DNA of 64,000 bases, taken from assembly GCF_036417845.1 (NCBI RefSeq), contig NC_090001.1:9903501-9967500 (forward strand). The letters run 5' to 3'. Every line of letters starts with the position of its first letter. The stretch's first letter is position 1. Under the pieces are notes generated by a model. That model did not search any database. It had not been told where the DNA came from and worked only from the letters and a program-made list of their open reading frames with translations. The DNA comes from Apteryx mantelli (Eukaryota > Chordata > Aves > Apterygiformes > Apterygidae). This document shows positions 23,540 to 34,447 of this stretch, piece after piece. The translations under genes were made by a program, and so were the position numbers.

Positions 23540-25060
23540 ATTTTTAATGCCATTAAATCAAGAGTCTGCACTGAATTACAATAGCTGTTTGTAACATTGG
23601 AATCTTCATGTCTCAGCTTCATAGTGAGTGGGGCTCTAGTAGTATTAGACATCTAGTGTCATTTGAGATGACCAAGGAAATTCCCCACCTGGCTCCCAGC
23701 TCATGCTCCAGAAGGATGCAGGTCTCCCAGTTGCTCCAGCAGAGCAAGCAGACACTGGCACATGCCTTGGACCACCTCCGTCTCTTCAACTGTCACCAGG
23801 TGGTTGTGTGTGAGCAACTGACTCCCACCCTCCATCTCCAGTGACTGCAATGGGAGCTTAGACAAGGAGCTCGCGTGCAGACCTCTGTGTTGTGCTCACT
23901 TCAGTTTTGGCAAGGGGAGTCCCACCTTCTGTGTGTTTGTGGAGTTTATGGGAGGGATCTGCATCCCATGCACCACAGGGGCTTCTAAACAGGCACAAAA
24001 TGCCAGATTGACTCATCTGAATGAAAACCTCCTCTTCTAGGTGTCCTGCCTAGTTAAGATGTGGAAATACAGATTTCCAGGGTGGGATGTTTCCACCTCT
24101 TGTAGATAACCATCGTCTGATGAAACAAATGATAACACTGTAACTGGTCTCTCTGCATTGTTTAGAGAGGGATCAAAGGTGACTATTTTGGTTTACCTCA
24201 GTGAACATTTCCCAAGAGGAGGGAGCACAAGGGACAGAGAAATTCATGCCTTCAGCTGGGCCACTATTGCCAAGGAGGGGCCAGGCTCCTGGGATGGAGG
24301 GAGCTCATGGCAACCTGACAATGGTGTCAAGAGACAGCTCTGTCCAGGAGCAGCTCCTCTGCAAAGAGCAGCAGACCTCTGGGCACTGCCTGCTGCTGCT
24401 GACATGAGATGAGACAAGAGAGAGAGAAGTGAAAGGCAGTGTGGAGTGGGAGGACAGAGGAGAGCTCACTGCGGGAAAAATCTTCAAGCCTTTTGCACAG
24501 TAAGTCTCTGACTATAGCGCAATACTACTGTGATTTTCTGGAGGGGTCTTCTGAACCCATCCCATCCCATGGCTGGCAGGTTTTTTAAGGATCACTCTCC
24601 TGGTTCCTCCAGTGCATAGGTGGGGGAGGAGATGCTTCAGAGCAGGGATTCCCAGCAACACTGTCAGAGGGACAGGACATCTTGCTCCTTTCTTCCAGGG
24701 ATGGCTGCAGGGGTGTGAAGCCAAAGAGTGCGCACAGGTCTGCCCAGGGCTGTACTTCAGAGCAGTGTCCCTGTGCCCCAGGATGCTGTGTGCCCGGGGC
24801 TGTGACTCTGTCTCCTGTGAACGTCAGCACTCAGTCTACCCAGGGAACTCCCCAGGGCACTGCAGGGAGAAGCTCTGGGTGGAAGGAGTGACCCCCCCCC
24901 CCAGCAGGACTAGTTCATTCTCCTGCTGAGAGGGTGCTGTATGAGTCGGGGCTGATCACAGCTCTAGCTTACCCCGAGAACATGTCTGGAAGGGACTTTT
25001 CAAGGGTACACACATGGCAGGCTTACCTGAAAGGGAAGGCACTCTCCTGAGGCTCAGATT
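23540..25060. repeat. 'A' block, copy B (inverted)
   Basis: Reverse complement of parts of 11.6-13.1 kb and of 28.4-29.9 kb. Together with copy C it flanks the intact OR as a pair of inverted arms, with the symmetry point near 26.7 kb. A run of 12 C lies at about 24890. No exon recognised. Confidence 0.8.
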
Positions 25061-25756
25061 TTGTTTTCTATCTTTGGCAGGGCACAAATTGAAAATGATT
25101 TTTTAGGCTTAGACGACTCAAGGAGAGTTCTACACAGTTACTGTGAGGGACCAATAGGCCCACAGACTTCATCCAGACTCTCCCCCTTTCCACTCTTGCT
25201 CTGCTTTGAGCATTGGAACGCTGTAGAGGGAAGGGACCAACCCACGGTGACAGCTGGCTGCCACTCTCACAGGAGAGGGGTGTGAGATCATACCCTGACT
25301 GTAGCCACAGGAGCTGAGCTCTCCTAAGGGACATGGCACCCATGGTCTGGCCACGCCTGTACTCATCGGAGCCTGACTCTGTGCCCCTGAGCTCTCTTGG
25401 TGTCAGCACCAAAACAGACACTGCAAAGGTTGCGGCACCAAAACAGACACTGCAAAATCTCCTCATTGCACTGAAGACATCCAAGGAGCTCAGACTAGTG
25501 GGCTCTGAGGTTCTCTCATCTCTTCTGATGAAGGGGGAAGCCTGGCTTCCTCCTTCAACATGGTCTCAGGATCAGGTTTAAATGAGAGATTCCTGAGCAC
25601 AAGTGGCACGAGGCAAAATATTTTTTCTTTTAGGAGAATGTAACAGAGAAAAGTAAGTAAGAAAAAAAGACATGAACAACACATAGCTATGATGCCAAAT
25701 ACCCTGGAAATGAGGAGCAAATGCACATGGGACGGTTATTGGTACTGACATTGTAC
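25061..25756. repeat. 3' flank of the intact OR
   Basis: 25185-25610 pairs in reverse complement with 54835-55210. The pairing stops at about 25612, some 145 bp downstream of the OR stop codon. A polyadenylation signal could not be assigned with confidence. Confidence 0.7.
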
Positions 25757-26671
25757 CTACTGAACCAGTTTCCACAGTGCATCTTTGAGCTCCTTGTTCC
25801 TCATGCTGTAGATGAGGGGATTCACTGCTGGAGGCACCACTGCATACAGAACAGCCACCACCAGGTCCAGAGCTGGGGAGAAGAGGGAGGGGGGCTTCAG
25901 GGCAGCAAATATTACAGTGCTGACAAACAGGGAGACCACGGCCAGGTGAGGGAGGCACATGGAAAAAGCTTTGTGCCAGCCCTGCTCAGAGGGGATCCTC
26001 AGCACAGCTGTGAAGATCTGCACGTAGGACAGCACAATGAAAACAAAACACCCAAAGCCTAAACAAGCACTAATCACAAGTGCCCAGACCACCCTGAGAT
26101 AGGAGACTGAGCAGGAGAGCCTGAGTACCTGGGGAACTTCACAGAAGAACTGCTCCACAACATTGCCTCGACAGAGTGGTATGAAAAATGTATTAGCAGA
26201 GTGCAGGACAGCATTGAGAAAACCACTGCCCCAGGCAGCTGCTGCCATTTTGACACAAGCTCTGCTGTCCATGATGGTCCCGTAGTGCAGGGGTTTGCAG
26301 ATGGCAACAAAGCGGTCATAGGCCATGACTATGAGAAGAGAATACTCAGCCAAAAGGAAAAAGATAATGAGAAAGAGCTGGGCCACACATCCCCAGTAGG
26401 AAAAGGCCATGGTATCCCACAGGGAATTGGCCATAGATTTGGGGACAGTGGTGGAGATGGAGCCAAGGTCGAGGAGGGAGAGGTTGAGGAGGAAGAAATA
26501 CATGGGGGTGTGGAGGTGGTGGTCACAGGCTACAGCTGTGATGATGAGGCCGTTGCCCAGGAGGGCAGCCAGGTAGATGCCCAGGAAGAGTGCGAAGTGC
26601 AACAGCTGCAGCTCCCGCATGTCTGCGAATGCCAGGAGGAGGAACTTGTTGAGCGAGCTGCTGTTGGACAT
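25757..26671 (-). CDS. Olfactory receptor, OR14-like (gamma-c type), intact
   Basis: A 304-residue seven-transmembrane odorant receptor, expected in the cilia of olfactory neurons and coupling through the olfactory G protein. Hallmarks in order: possible glycosylation site NSS at 3-5; LLGNGLI in TM1 (Asn40); HTPMYFFLLNLSLLDLG at 54-70; Cys95 at the start of TM3; MAYDRFVAICKPLHY at 116-130 with the DR pair intact; several cysteines in extracellular loop 2 (167, 177, 187); LSYVQIF at 214-220; KAFSMCLPHL at 234-243; PPAVNPLIYSMRN at 280-292 (NPxxY type). The start is set by homology: an in-frame upstream start exists at 26812, but MSNSSS matches the family start and follows a splice acceptor by 24 bp. 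The stop is TAG at 25757-25759. Length is normal for the family. It closely resembles the pseudogene at 7471-8405. The OR14 assignment is from recognised motifs, not a search. Function in this locus is inferred. Confidence 0.93.
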   Translation of the reverse strand: MSNSSSLNKFLLLAFADMRELQLLHFALFLGIYLAALLGNGLIITAVACDHHLHTPMYFFLLNLSLLDLGSISTTVPKSMANSLWDTMAFSYWGCVAQLFLIIFFLLAEYSLLIVMAYDRFVAICKPLHYGTIMDSRACVKMAAAAWGSGFLNAVLHSANTFFIPLCRGNVVEQFFCEVPQVLRLSCSVSYLRVVWALVISACLGFGCFVFIVLSYVQIFTAVLRIPSEQGWHKAFSMCLPHLAVVSLFVSTVIFAALKPPSLFSPALDLVVAVLYAVVPPAVNPLIYSMRNKELKDALWKLVQ

Positions 26672-26694
26672 TTGCTTCTTTGGAGCACTGGGGG

Positions 26695-26722
26695 ACTGTC
26701 CGAGGAAGAAGAGACATTGACA
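26695..26722 (-). other. Splice acceptor just upstream of the intact OR coding exon
   Basis: The minus strand reads a pyrimidine-rich run ending CTTCTTCCTCGGACAG, with AG at 26697-26696 and the first exon base at 26695. It is conserved at the pseudogene (8430) and in the OR-less copy (54815-54816), which supports use of an upstream noncoding exon. Confidence 0.7.
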
Positions 26723-28299
26723 AGTTAGGACAGACTTCTCTGAGCAAAAATTTCTCATAACCTCCCCCAAACACACACAAGTTACTTCTTTCCATCTCAG
26801 CAGCAGTGTCATTGAGCTCTGTCGCTTGAGTTCTGGTTTGCACTGGCTGAGTTTGCTGTGAGGAGCAGAGTCCTCTGCCTGTGGGCTCCAGAGCAGTCAG
26901 CCCTGACCTACAGCACTGCAGACATGGGAACAGGGGTGACTAAACTGTTATATTCCCAGTTGGAGTCAGATTTAATTCACTCATAATGTTGAAGGGATTT
27001 CAGCATCTTCACTCCCAGTTCTAAACAATGTGAGTTCATTAACAGTTTTAAGGATTTCTTGGTTTTCTTTATCTGACCCTGTCACAACTGAAAAGAATTC
27101 CTGGAGGTAGAAATCCTCAGCATTGCTGCTGCACTCAGAGTGACCAGCTGTCATTCCTGAGAGGCAAAAGGATTCAGCATGGCTTTAGTGCAGAGTGAGG
27201 AGGGCTGGTCTGCCCATCCGTCTTGTTCCCAGCTGCCCTGTGCTCGCACCTCAGAGGTGCAGGACAATTGCACTCATGTTACCCTAAAAAGAAACAACAC
27301 CACTGAGGGCAGAGGAATCCAGTTCCGAAGTGCAGATCAACAAGATTCAGCACCCTTTCTCAGAGCATCTGAGGGAGGTCTCAGCACTCCCCTTCTAACC
27401 AGGAACACATTGGACTCATTCCAGTCGCCCACATGCAGCCTGCCAGCAGCATTTCTATGGCCTCAGTATCTAGGTGGCTTCTCCATGGGGCACCTAGCTA
27501 ACACCAAGATGCAATGGGGGATCTGTGCCCTTCTGGAGGGCAGCTTGAAGCCCAGGTGGACACTCCAAGGAAATAGTGGAATGTCCTAAGATGGGGTGTC
27601 CTGAAGAGAGAATTGGCTCATTCCCAGCCCCCAACACTGCATTGCCCACAGCCCCACACGTTAGAGGGGGGCTTGGGCACCTCAGTGTCAAGGAGACATC
27701 TGCATGGCAGGACCCACAGGGTGAGTGTCTGAACTGCATCAGAAACCCCCCTGCCCAGAGAGCCCAAGAGGAAGGACAAGGGCAGCATGGGCAGGTGGGA
27801 AACATGGAGCTATACCATGATATTTGTGCTGAGGGAGACAGGGACAGGGAAGGACAGAGGGGCACTCAGGAGTGTCTCCTCTCCTGGATGTCCGGCTGCT
27901 GAGGAAATGTCTCATGTCCTGGATCCCACAGCCTTGAGAGCAGAGGGTTGTGCTGGCTGGGAGAGGAGAGGAGGCGTGGGAGTTTGTAGTTTTCTCTCAC
28001 ACTTTGAGCATGTCTCTGCTGCCCAGAGCTGTCCCTGCAGGGAGCTGTTTCTTTGTCCCGCGTCTCTCCCCTGTCAGTGCTCACAGACCCCATCCCACCC
28101 GCTGGGTGCTCAGCTCTGCCCTGCAGAAACCTCCTGGGGGCAGGGCACTGCCCAGGGGCACCTCCATGTTTGCAGGTGCTAAGGAGCAGGTGAGACAAAC
28201 CTCAATGAGGCTGGAAATGTGATGCTGGCTCTGTCTGTAGGCTGAGGGGTGGATGAAGGGATTTGCTGAGTTTCTCCCAGAACTGCTCCTCTCTCAGTG
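26723..28299. repeat. 5' flank of the intact OR (inverted partner 53200-54800)
   Basis: Aligns throughout with the reverse complement of 53200-54800. The part from 27130 to 28260 is nearly identical to 53250-54380. Long ORFs in both copies (such as 27494-27865 minus and 53637-54008 plus) are identical only because the DNA is. No domain is recognised in them and they are not kept in unit 1. Confidence 0.85.
27130..28260. repeat. About 1.1 kb near-identical inverted tract (with 53250-54380)
   Basis: Only a handful of substitutions were seen over about 1.1 kb, one of them at about 28082. The adjoining 26700-27120 is visibly more diverged from its partner. Confidence 0.8.
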
Positions 28300-30640
28300 T
28301 CACTGTTTTGGAGCCTCCATCCCCTGTCTAAACCTGATAGATCCAATCCCATTTCACCCCACCCAAACAGAAAATAACTGAAAGCACAGACTCATGAAAC
28401 CTTCTTCTCTTTCAGGTATCCCCTGCCTTGGCATTCCCATTGAAAAGTCACCTCCGGATATGCTCCCCAGCCATGACCCACACAGCAGTCTCTCAATGGG
28501 AGAAAGTACCTGCCCTGCCGGGGGTCTCTCCTCCCACCCAGAGCTTCTCCCTACAGCACCCTGGGGAGTTCCCCAGGCAGGCTGAATGCTGACCCTTGCA
28601 GGCGGCAGAGTCACTGCCCTGGGCACACAGCACCCTGGGGCACAGGGACACTGCTCTGAATTACAGTCCATGCAAACATGTGTGCACACCCCAGCTTCAC
28701 ACCCCTGCAGCCATCCCTGGAAGAAAGGAGCAGGATGCCTTGTCCCTGTGATGGTGTGGCTGTGAATCCCTGCTCTGAAGCGTCTCCCCATCCTCTGCAC
28801 TGGACAAGTTGGGAGAGCAATCTTTAAAAAAACAGTCATGGGATGGGCTGGGTTCAGAAGATTCCTCCAGAAAACCAAAGTAGTGTTGCCCTATAGCCAG
28901 AGACTTACCGTGTCAAGGGCTGTGAAGATTTTTCCCACAATGAGCTCTCCTCTGTCCTCCCACTCCACACTTCCTTTCACTTCTCTCTCTCTTGTCTCAT
29001 CTCATGTCCACAACAGCAGGCAGTGCCCAGAGCCCTGCTGCTCTTTGCAGAGGAGCTGCTCCTGCACACAGCTGTCTCTCAGCAGTGTTGCCAGGTTGCC
29101 AGGAGCTCCCTCCATCCCAGGAGCCTGGTCACACTCAGGAGCAGAGACCCAGCTGAAGGCGTGATTTTCTCTGTCCCTTGTGCTCCCTCCTCCTGGGAAA
29201 GGTTCGCTAATGTAGACAAAAACAATCACCAATGGTCCCTTTCTAAATACTGAAGGGCGACTGATTCCAGCATTGCAATTTATTTCATCAGAGGATGGCT
29301 ATCTACGAGAGGTGGAAATGTCCCACTATGGAAGCCCTGATCTGCATGTCTTAACTAGGCAGGACACCTAGATGGGGACAAGAAGGGAGGTCATTGACAC
29401 ATGGTTCAGATGTTGATTCAGATGAGTCACTCTGGGAATCTTATGCCTGTTTAGAAGCTCCTGGGCTGGAGTGGGATTCAGATCCCTCCTATGAACTCCA
29501 CAAACACACAGGAGGTGGGACTCCCCTTGCCAAAACTGAAGTGAGCACAACATAGATGTCTACATGTGAGCTCCTTGTCTAAGCTCCCGTTGTAATCACT
29601 GGAGATGGGGAATGGGAGTCATTTGCCCACACACAAACACCTGGTGACAGTTGAAGAGACAGAGGTGGTCTAAGGCATGTGCCGGTGTCTTCTTGCTCTG
29701 ATGGAGCCACTATAAGACCTGCATCCTTCTGGAGCATGAGCTGGGGGCCAGGTGGGGAATTTTCTTGGTCATCTCAAATGACACTAGATGCCTACTACAA
29801 CTAGAGCTCCACTCACTATGAAGCTGAGACATATGAAGATCCCAATGTTAAAAACAGCTACAGTAATTCAGTGCAGACACTTGATTTAACAGCATAGAAA
29901 TAGGCTGTCAGAGCCATTTCAGATGCCTGGGGTGTCCAGGACAGCCACATGTCTCTAGTAGATACAGCATCGGACCTACAGGAGAACCATGCCCCTTTGG
30001 AGTGCGTGCTGGGCAAGTGCCCCAGGGCACCTCAGGTTTCCTGCCTGTGCCCAAACAAATTAATCCCACCACTGCCTTTAGGCAGTCTGTACTGTCTACA
30101 TCCAAGCATGCTTCATAAATGGGAGGCACATCACAGCAAGGTCTCTGCTCTAGTGTCTGCACTGTCAAACCCATCTAGGTCTCCTCCTCCTGAACCTCTT
30201 CTCACCCCCCAATATGCTATGAACAGAGACTAGGCTAACAATGTCCACAGCGTGGCTGGATCACAGGCTGCACAGGCCCAGGGACTTCTTCACTGGCACC
30301 TTGTCCTGCCTGGAGATTGGTTCAAGAAGTCTGCCACAGGCACAACAGTGCTGCAGAGACAGCTCAGGCAGCCAAACCTTCTCCTGCCATTACTGCATGG
30401 CCCAGCTCTGTTCCTCCTTGGCCTCAGGTACTACAGGGTTTGCTCTCTTAGTAGGAACCTCCTTTCACCATTACATTTCCACCTGCTATCCATAAGCTTT
30501 TGCATACATCAGGTCCTTGGTAACATGTTTTCCTGTGACAAATCTTTGGTCAGCACCACAGCTGAGGTGCTGAAGCCAACATATATGCAAACATAAGCAG
30601 CCTGGGGTGCAGACAGGAGCAAATGGAGATGCACAAGCTG
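28300..30640. repeat. 'A' block, copy C of OR unit 3
   Basis: Direct match to 11.4-13.85 kb and inverted match to 50.93-53.2 kb. Landmarks: 28500-28640, 29000-29210 and 29700-30080. No exon recognised. Confidence 0.85.
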
Positions 30641-30701
30641 TCACAGGAGTGTCACATGGTTGGAATAGCTGAGATGTGGTGGGACCACTTGCATGACTGC
30701 A
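30640..30701 (+). mobile_element. Stub of the old CR1 (endonuclease region)
   Basis: Translation gives a degraded form of the CR1 endonuclease motif (IAEMWWDHLHD versus AITETWWDSSHDW in the copy at 43.8 kb). It marks the same old insertion as 13885-15316 and 49085-50930, here cut by a younger CR1. Confidence 0.6.
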
Positions 30702-31638
30702 GTCACAGAATCGCAGAATTGCTCAGGTTGGAAGGGACCTCTGGAGATCATCTAGTCCAACCACCCTGTTCAAGCAGGGTCACCTAGAGCACATTGTACA
30801 GGATCACATCCAGGTGTGTTTTGAATATCTCCAGAGAAGGAGACTCCACAACCTCTCTGGGCAACCTGTTCCAGGGCTCTGTCACCCCCACAGTGAAAAA
30901 GTTTTTCCTCATGTTCAGATGGAACTGTGTTTCCGTTTGTGCCCATTGCCTCGCGTCCTGTCACTGGGCACCACTGAAAAGAGTCTGGTCCCATCCTCTT
31001 GACGCCCTCCCTTCAGATATTTGCATACACTGATAAGATCTCCTCTCAGCCTTCTCTTCTCTAGGCTAAACAGGCCCAGGTCTCTCAGTCTTTCCTCATA
31101 AGAGATGTTCTAGTCCCCTCATCATCTTTGTAGCCCTCTGCAGGACTTGCTCCAGTAGTGCCACATCCCTCTTGTACTGGGGAGCCCAGAACTGGACACA
31201 GTACTCCAGGTGTGGCCTCAGAAGGGTTGAGTAGAGGGGGAGGATCACCTCCTTCCACCTGCTGGCAACACTCTTCCTGGTGCATCCCAGGATACCCTTG
31301 GCCTTCTTGGCCACAAGGGCACATTGCTGCCTCATGCTTAACTTGGTGTCCACCAGCACTCCCAGGTCCTTCTCAGCAGAGCTGCTTTCCAGCAGGTCAG
31401 CCCCCAACCTGTACTGGTGACTGGGGTTATTCCTCCCTAGGCGCAGGACCCTGCACTTGCCTTTGTTGAACTTCATGAGGTTCCTCTCCGCCCACCTCTC
31501 CAGCCTGTCCAAGTCTCTTTGAATGGCAGCACAGCCCTCTGGCGTATCAGCCACTCCTCCCAGTTTTGTATCATCAGCAGACTTGCTGAGGGTGCACTCT
31601 GTGCCTTCATCCAGGTCATTGATGGAGAAGTTGAACAA
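30702..31638 (-). mobile_element. Young CR1 LINE, 3' portion (copy c)
   Basis: The 3' end is at 30702 (TCACAGAATCGCAGAATTGC). The body matches CR1 copy b from 15317 to about 16246. It includes the polymerase FADD region, here changed to SADD ([10 protein letters not shown]), and FSINDLDEG just upstream. It stops in mid-gene at about 31638 and continues directly into GC-rich minisatellite. It may be one half of the element whose other half is at 42695-44123. Confidence 0.92.
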
Positions 31639-31846
31639 GGCCTCGCCACCTAAGAAAGCGCTGTGTCCCTTTTTGCCCTCGCCGCCTACCACACCACTGC
31701 ATGCCTTTTCGCCCTCACTGCCTAGCAAAGCGCCGCGTCCCTTCGCCTCCTCCCAAATCGCTTCGTCCCTTTGCCTCCTCACCGCCTAGCAAAGCTCCGC
31801 GTTCTGTCACAGCCAAGCAAAGTGCCCTGTTCCTTCACCACCTGTG
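31639..31846 (-). repeat. GC-rich minisatellite, short reversed piece
   Basis: About six units read as CGCCTAGCAAAGC plus a CCTTCGCC-type segment, the reverse complement of the array at 34448-37905. Confidence 0.85.
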
Positions 31847-32094
31847 GAGGGTCATGACAGGGTTAAACTGGTGGAAAGTTGCAAGTAGCAAGCAACAGGA
31901 GCCTCAGACAAATGTACCCAAAGACACTGGTGCAGCTGGGAATGATACATCCTGAGAAAGTACAGATAAACTAGCAGAAGCCAGTGGGAACCAAGGTTAA
32001 GGGCAAGACAGCTTTTCTAAAGAAGTAGCAAGGTACAAGGCATGACCGCTGCGTGCATGATCGGTGTAATGATTGGCTACCCGTGACATAATCT
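31847..32094. other. Unclassified spacer, possibly an LTR fragment
   Basis: A non-tandem stretch beginning TGTGGAGGGTCATGACAGGG, with an inverted CCAAT-like GATTGG near 32073. TG at the edge and the promoter-like box hint at a retroviral LTR. There is no second LTR, primer-binding site or coding remnant in the window, so this is weak. Confidence 0.25.
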
Positions 32095-34447
32095 GCCCTA
32101 GGCATGTGGAGGCAAGCTCTGCCTTCCCAGTGTTCTTGCCTCTGAGCCCTGGTTGGTGGGGGAGTGTTTGCAGCAGGGTGGCACACCCACCTCACCTTTG
32201 AGCCACCCACGTCACACCCACATCACACCCATGTCACGATCAAATTTCCCATGTCAAACGTACGTCACCTTCGAATCACCAACATCACACCCATGTCACC
32301 TTCGAACCACCCAAGGCACACCCACGTCACCTTTGAATCACCCACCTCACACCCATGTCACCTTCGAACCACACAGGGCACAACCATGGTCCTCCCTTGC
32401 AGCAGCATCACAGTCCTAGTGGTCAGCTGTGAGGACACCTGTTGTAGGCTTGGGGAGGGGAGGCAAGGGAGCCGGGCACTTGCTGTGGGACTGTCCTAGG
32501 CATGCAGAGGCAAGCTCTGCCTTCCCAGTGTTCTTGCCTCTGAGCCCTGGTTGGTGGGGGAGCGTCTGCAGCAGGGTGGCACACCCACCTCACCTTCGAA
32601 CCACCCACGTCACACCAAAGTCACACCCTCGTCACCTTCGAATTTCCCACCTCACACCCACGTCACCTTCGAATTTCCACCTCACACCCACGTCACCTTC
32701 GAAACACCCACGGCACAACCATGGTCCTCCCTTGCAGCAGCATCACAGTCCTCGTGCTAAGGTGTGAGGATACCTGTTGTAGGCTTGGGGAGGGGAGGCA
32801 AGGGAGACGGGCACTTGTGGAGGAACTGCCCTAGGCATGCGGAGGCAAGCTCTGCCTTCCCAGGGTTCTTGCCTCTGAGCCCTGGTTGGTGGGGGAGCGT
32901 CTGCAGCAGGGTGGCACACCCATTTCACCTTGGAACCACCAATGTCACAACCACATCACGTTCGAATTTCCCACGTCACACCTACGTCACGTTTGAATCA
33001 CCCACGTGACACCCACCTCACCTTTGAACCACCCACGACACACCCATGTCACCTTTGAATTTCCACGTCACCACCATGTCACCTTCAAACCACCCACATC
33101 ACACCGCAGTCACCTTCATATCACCCATGTCAAAACCACGTCACCTTCGAATTTCCCACGTCACACCCAAGTCATGTTCGAAACACTCACGTCACACCCC
33201 TGTCACGTTTGAATTTCCCACGTCATACACATGTCACCTTTGAATTTCCCACGTCATACCCACCTCACCTTCAAACCACCCATGTCACACTCATGTCACA
33301 CCCATGTCATGTTTCAATCACCCACGTCACACCCACATCACTTTCGAATCACCCACGGCACAAAAACGGTCCTCCCTTGCAGCAGCATCACAGTCTTAGT
33401 GGTCAGCTGTGAGGACACCTGGTGTAGTCTTAGGGAGGGCAGGCAAGGGAGCTGGGCACTTGTGGAGGGACTGCCCTAGGCATGTGGAGGCAAGCTCTGC
33501 CTTCCCAGTGTTCTTGCCTCTGAGCCCTGCTTGGTGGGGGAGTGTCTGCAGCAGGGTGGCACACGCACGTCACCTTCGAACCACCCACGTCACACTCACG
33601 TCACAGCCACGTCATGTTCGAATTTCCACGTCACACCCACGTCACCTTCGAATTTCCCATGCCACACCCACGTCACGTTCGAATCACTGACGTGACACCC
33701 ACATCACACTCATGTCACGTTTGAATTTAGCATGTCATACCCACGTCACATTCAAATTTCCACGTCACACCCACGTCACCTTTGAACCACCCACATCATA
33801 CACATGTCACAGCCACGTCACGTTTGAATTTAGCATGTCATACCCACGCCATCTTCGAATTCCCACATCACACCCATGTCACCTTCGAACTACCTATGTC
33901 ACACACACACCACATTTGAATCACCCACGGCACACCCACGTCAATTTCGAATATCCCACATCACACCCACACCACTTTCCAATCACCCACCTCACACTCA
34001 CATCACCTTCGAATTTCCCACGTCACACCCACGTCACCTTCGAATTTCCACCTCACACCCTTGTCACCTTCGAAACACCCACAGCACAACCACGGTCCTC
34101 CCTTGCAGCAGCATCACAGTCCTAGTGCTAAGGTGTGAGGACCCTTGGTGTAGGCTTGGGGAGGGGAGGCAAGGGAACCGGGCACTTGTGGTAGGGCTGC
34201 CCTAGGCATGCAGAGGCAAGCTCTGCCTTCCCAGTGTTCTTGCCTCTGAGCCCTGGTTGGTGGGGGAGCGTCTGCAGCAGGGTGGCACACCCACCTCACC
34301 TTCGAACCACCCACGTCACACCCACGTCAACTTCAAATTTCCCACATCACACCCATGTCACGTTTGAGTCACCCACGTCACACCCACGTCACATTCGAAT
34401 TTCTCACGTCACACCCACATCACTGTAAAACCACCCACGTCACACCC
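32095..34447. repeat. Higher-order tandem array: repeated core plus 31-bp CACGTCA units
   Basis: A core of roughly 200 bp occurs five times; the anchor GAGCCCTG falls at about 32144, 32542, 32877, 33522 and 34248 (spacing 398, 335, 645 and 726 bp). Between cores lie variable numbers of a unit of about 31 bp built from CCCACGTCACACC and CACCTTCGAA. Spacing differences reflect how many 31-bp units each copy holds. The last copy runs into GC-rich minisatellite at about 34447. ORFs here (such as 33712-34125) just read the repeat. Confidence 0.9.

Noticed and set aside
26201-26728. 175-codon ORF opposite the intact OR, and a similar one at 7902-8336
   Set aside because: Antisense shadows of the OR coding sequence. 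The acidic low-complexity translation mirrors hydrophobic codons.
26672-26812. Upstream in-frame start extending the OR by 47 residues
   Set aside because: The extension crosses a conserved splice acceptor, and the family start (MSNSSS here, MPNSS in the relative) lies downstream of it.
27494-27865. 123-codon ORF identical to one at 53637-54008
   Set aside because: Same reason: a near-identical inverted tract. It is antisense or noncoding relative to the OR, with no domain and no counterpart in unit 1.
32200-34440. Possible CRISPR array
   Set aside because: The repeats are contiguous without unique spacers, units vary in sequence, and the DNA is clearly vertebrate.
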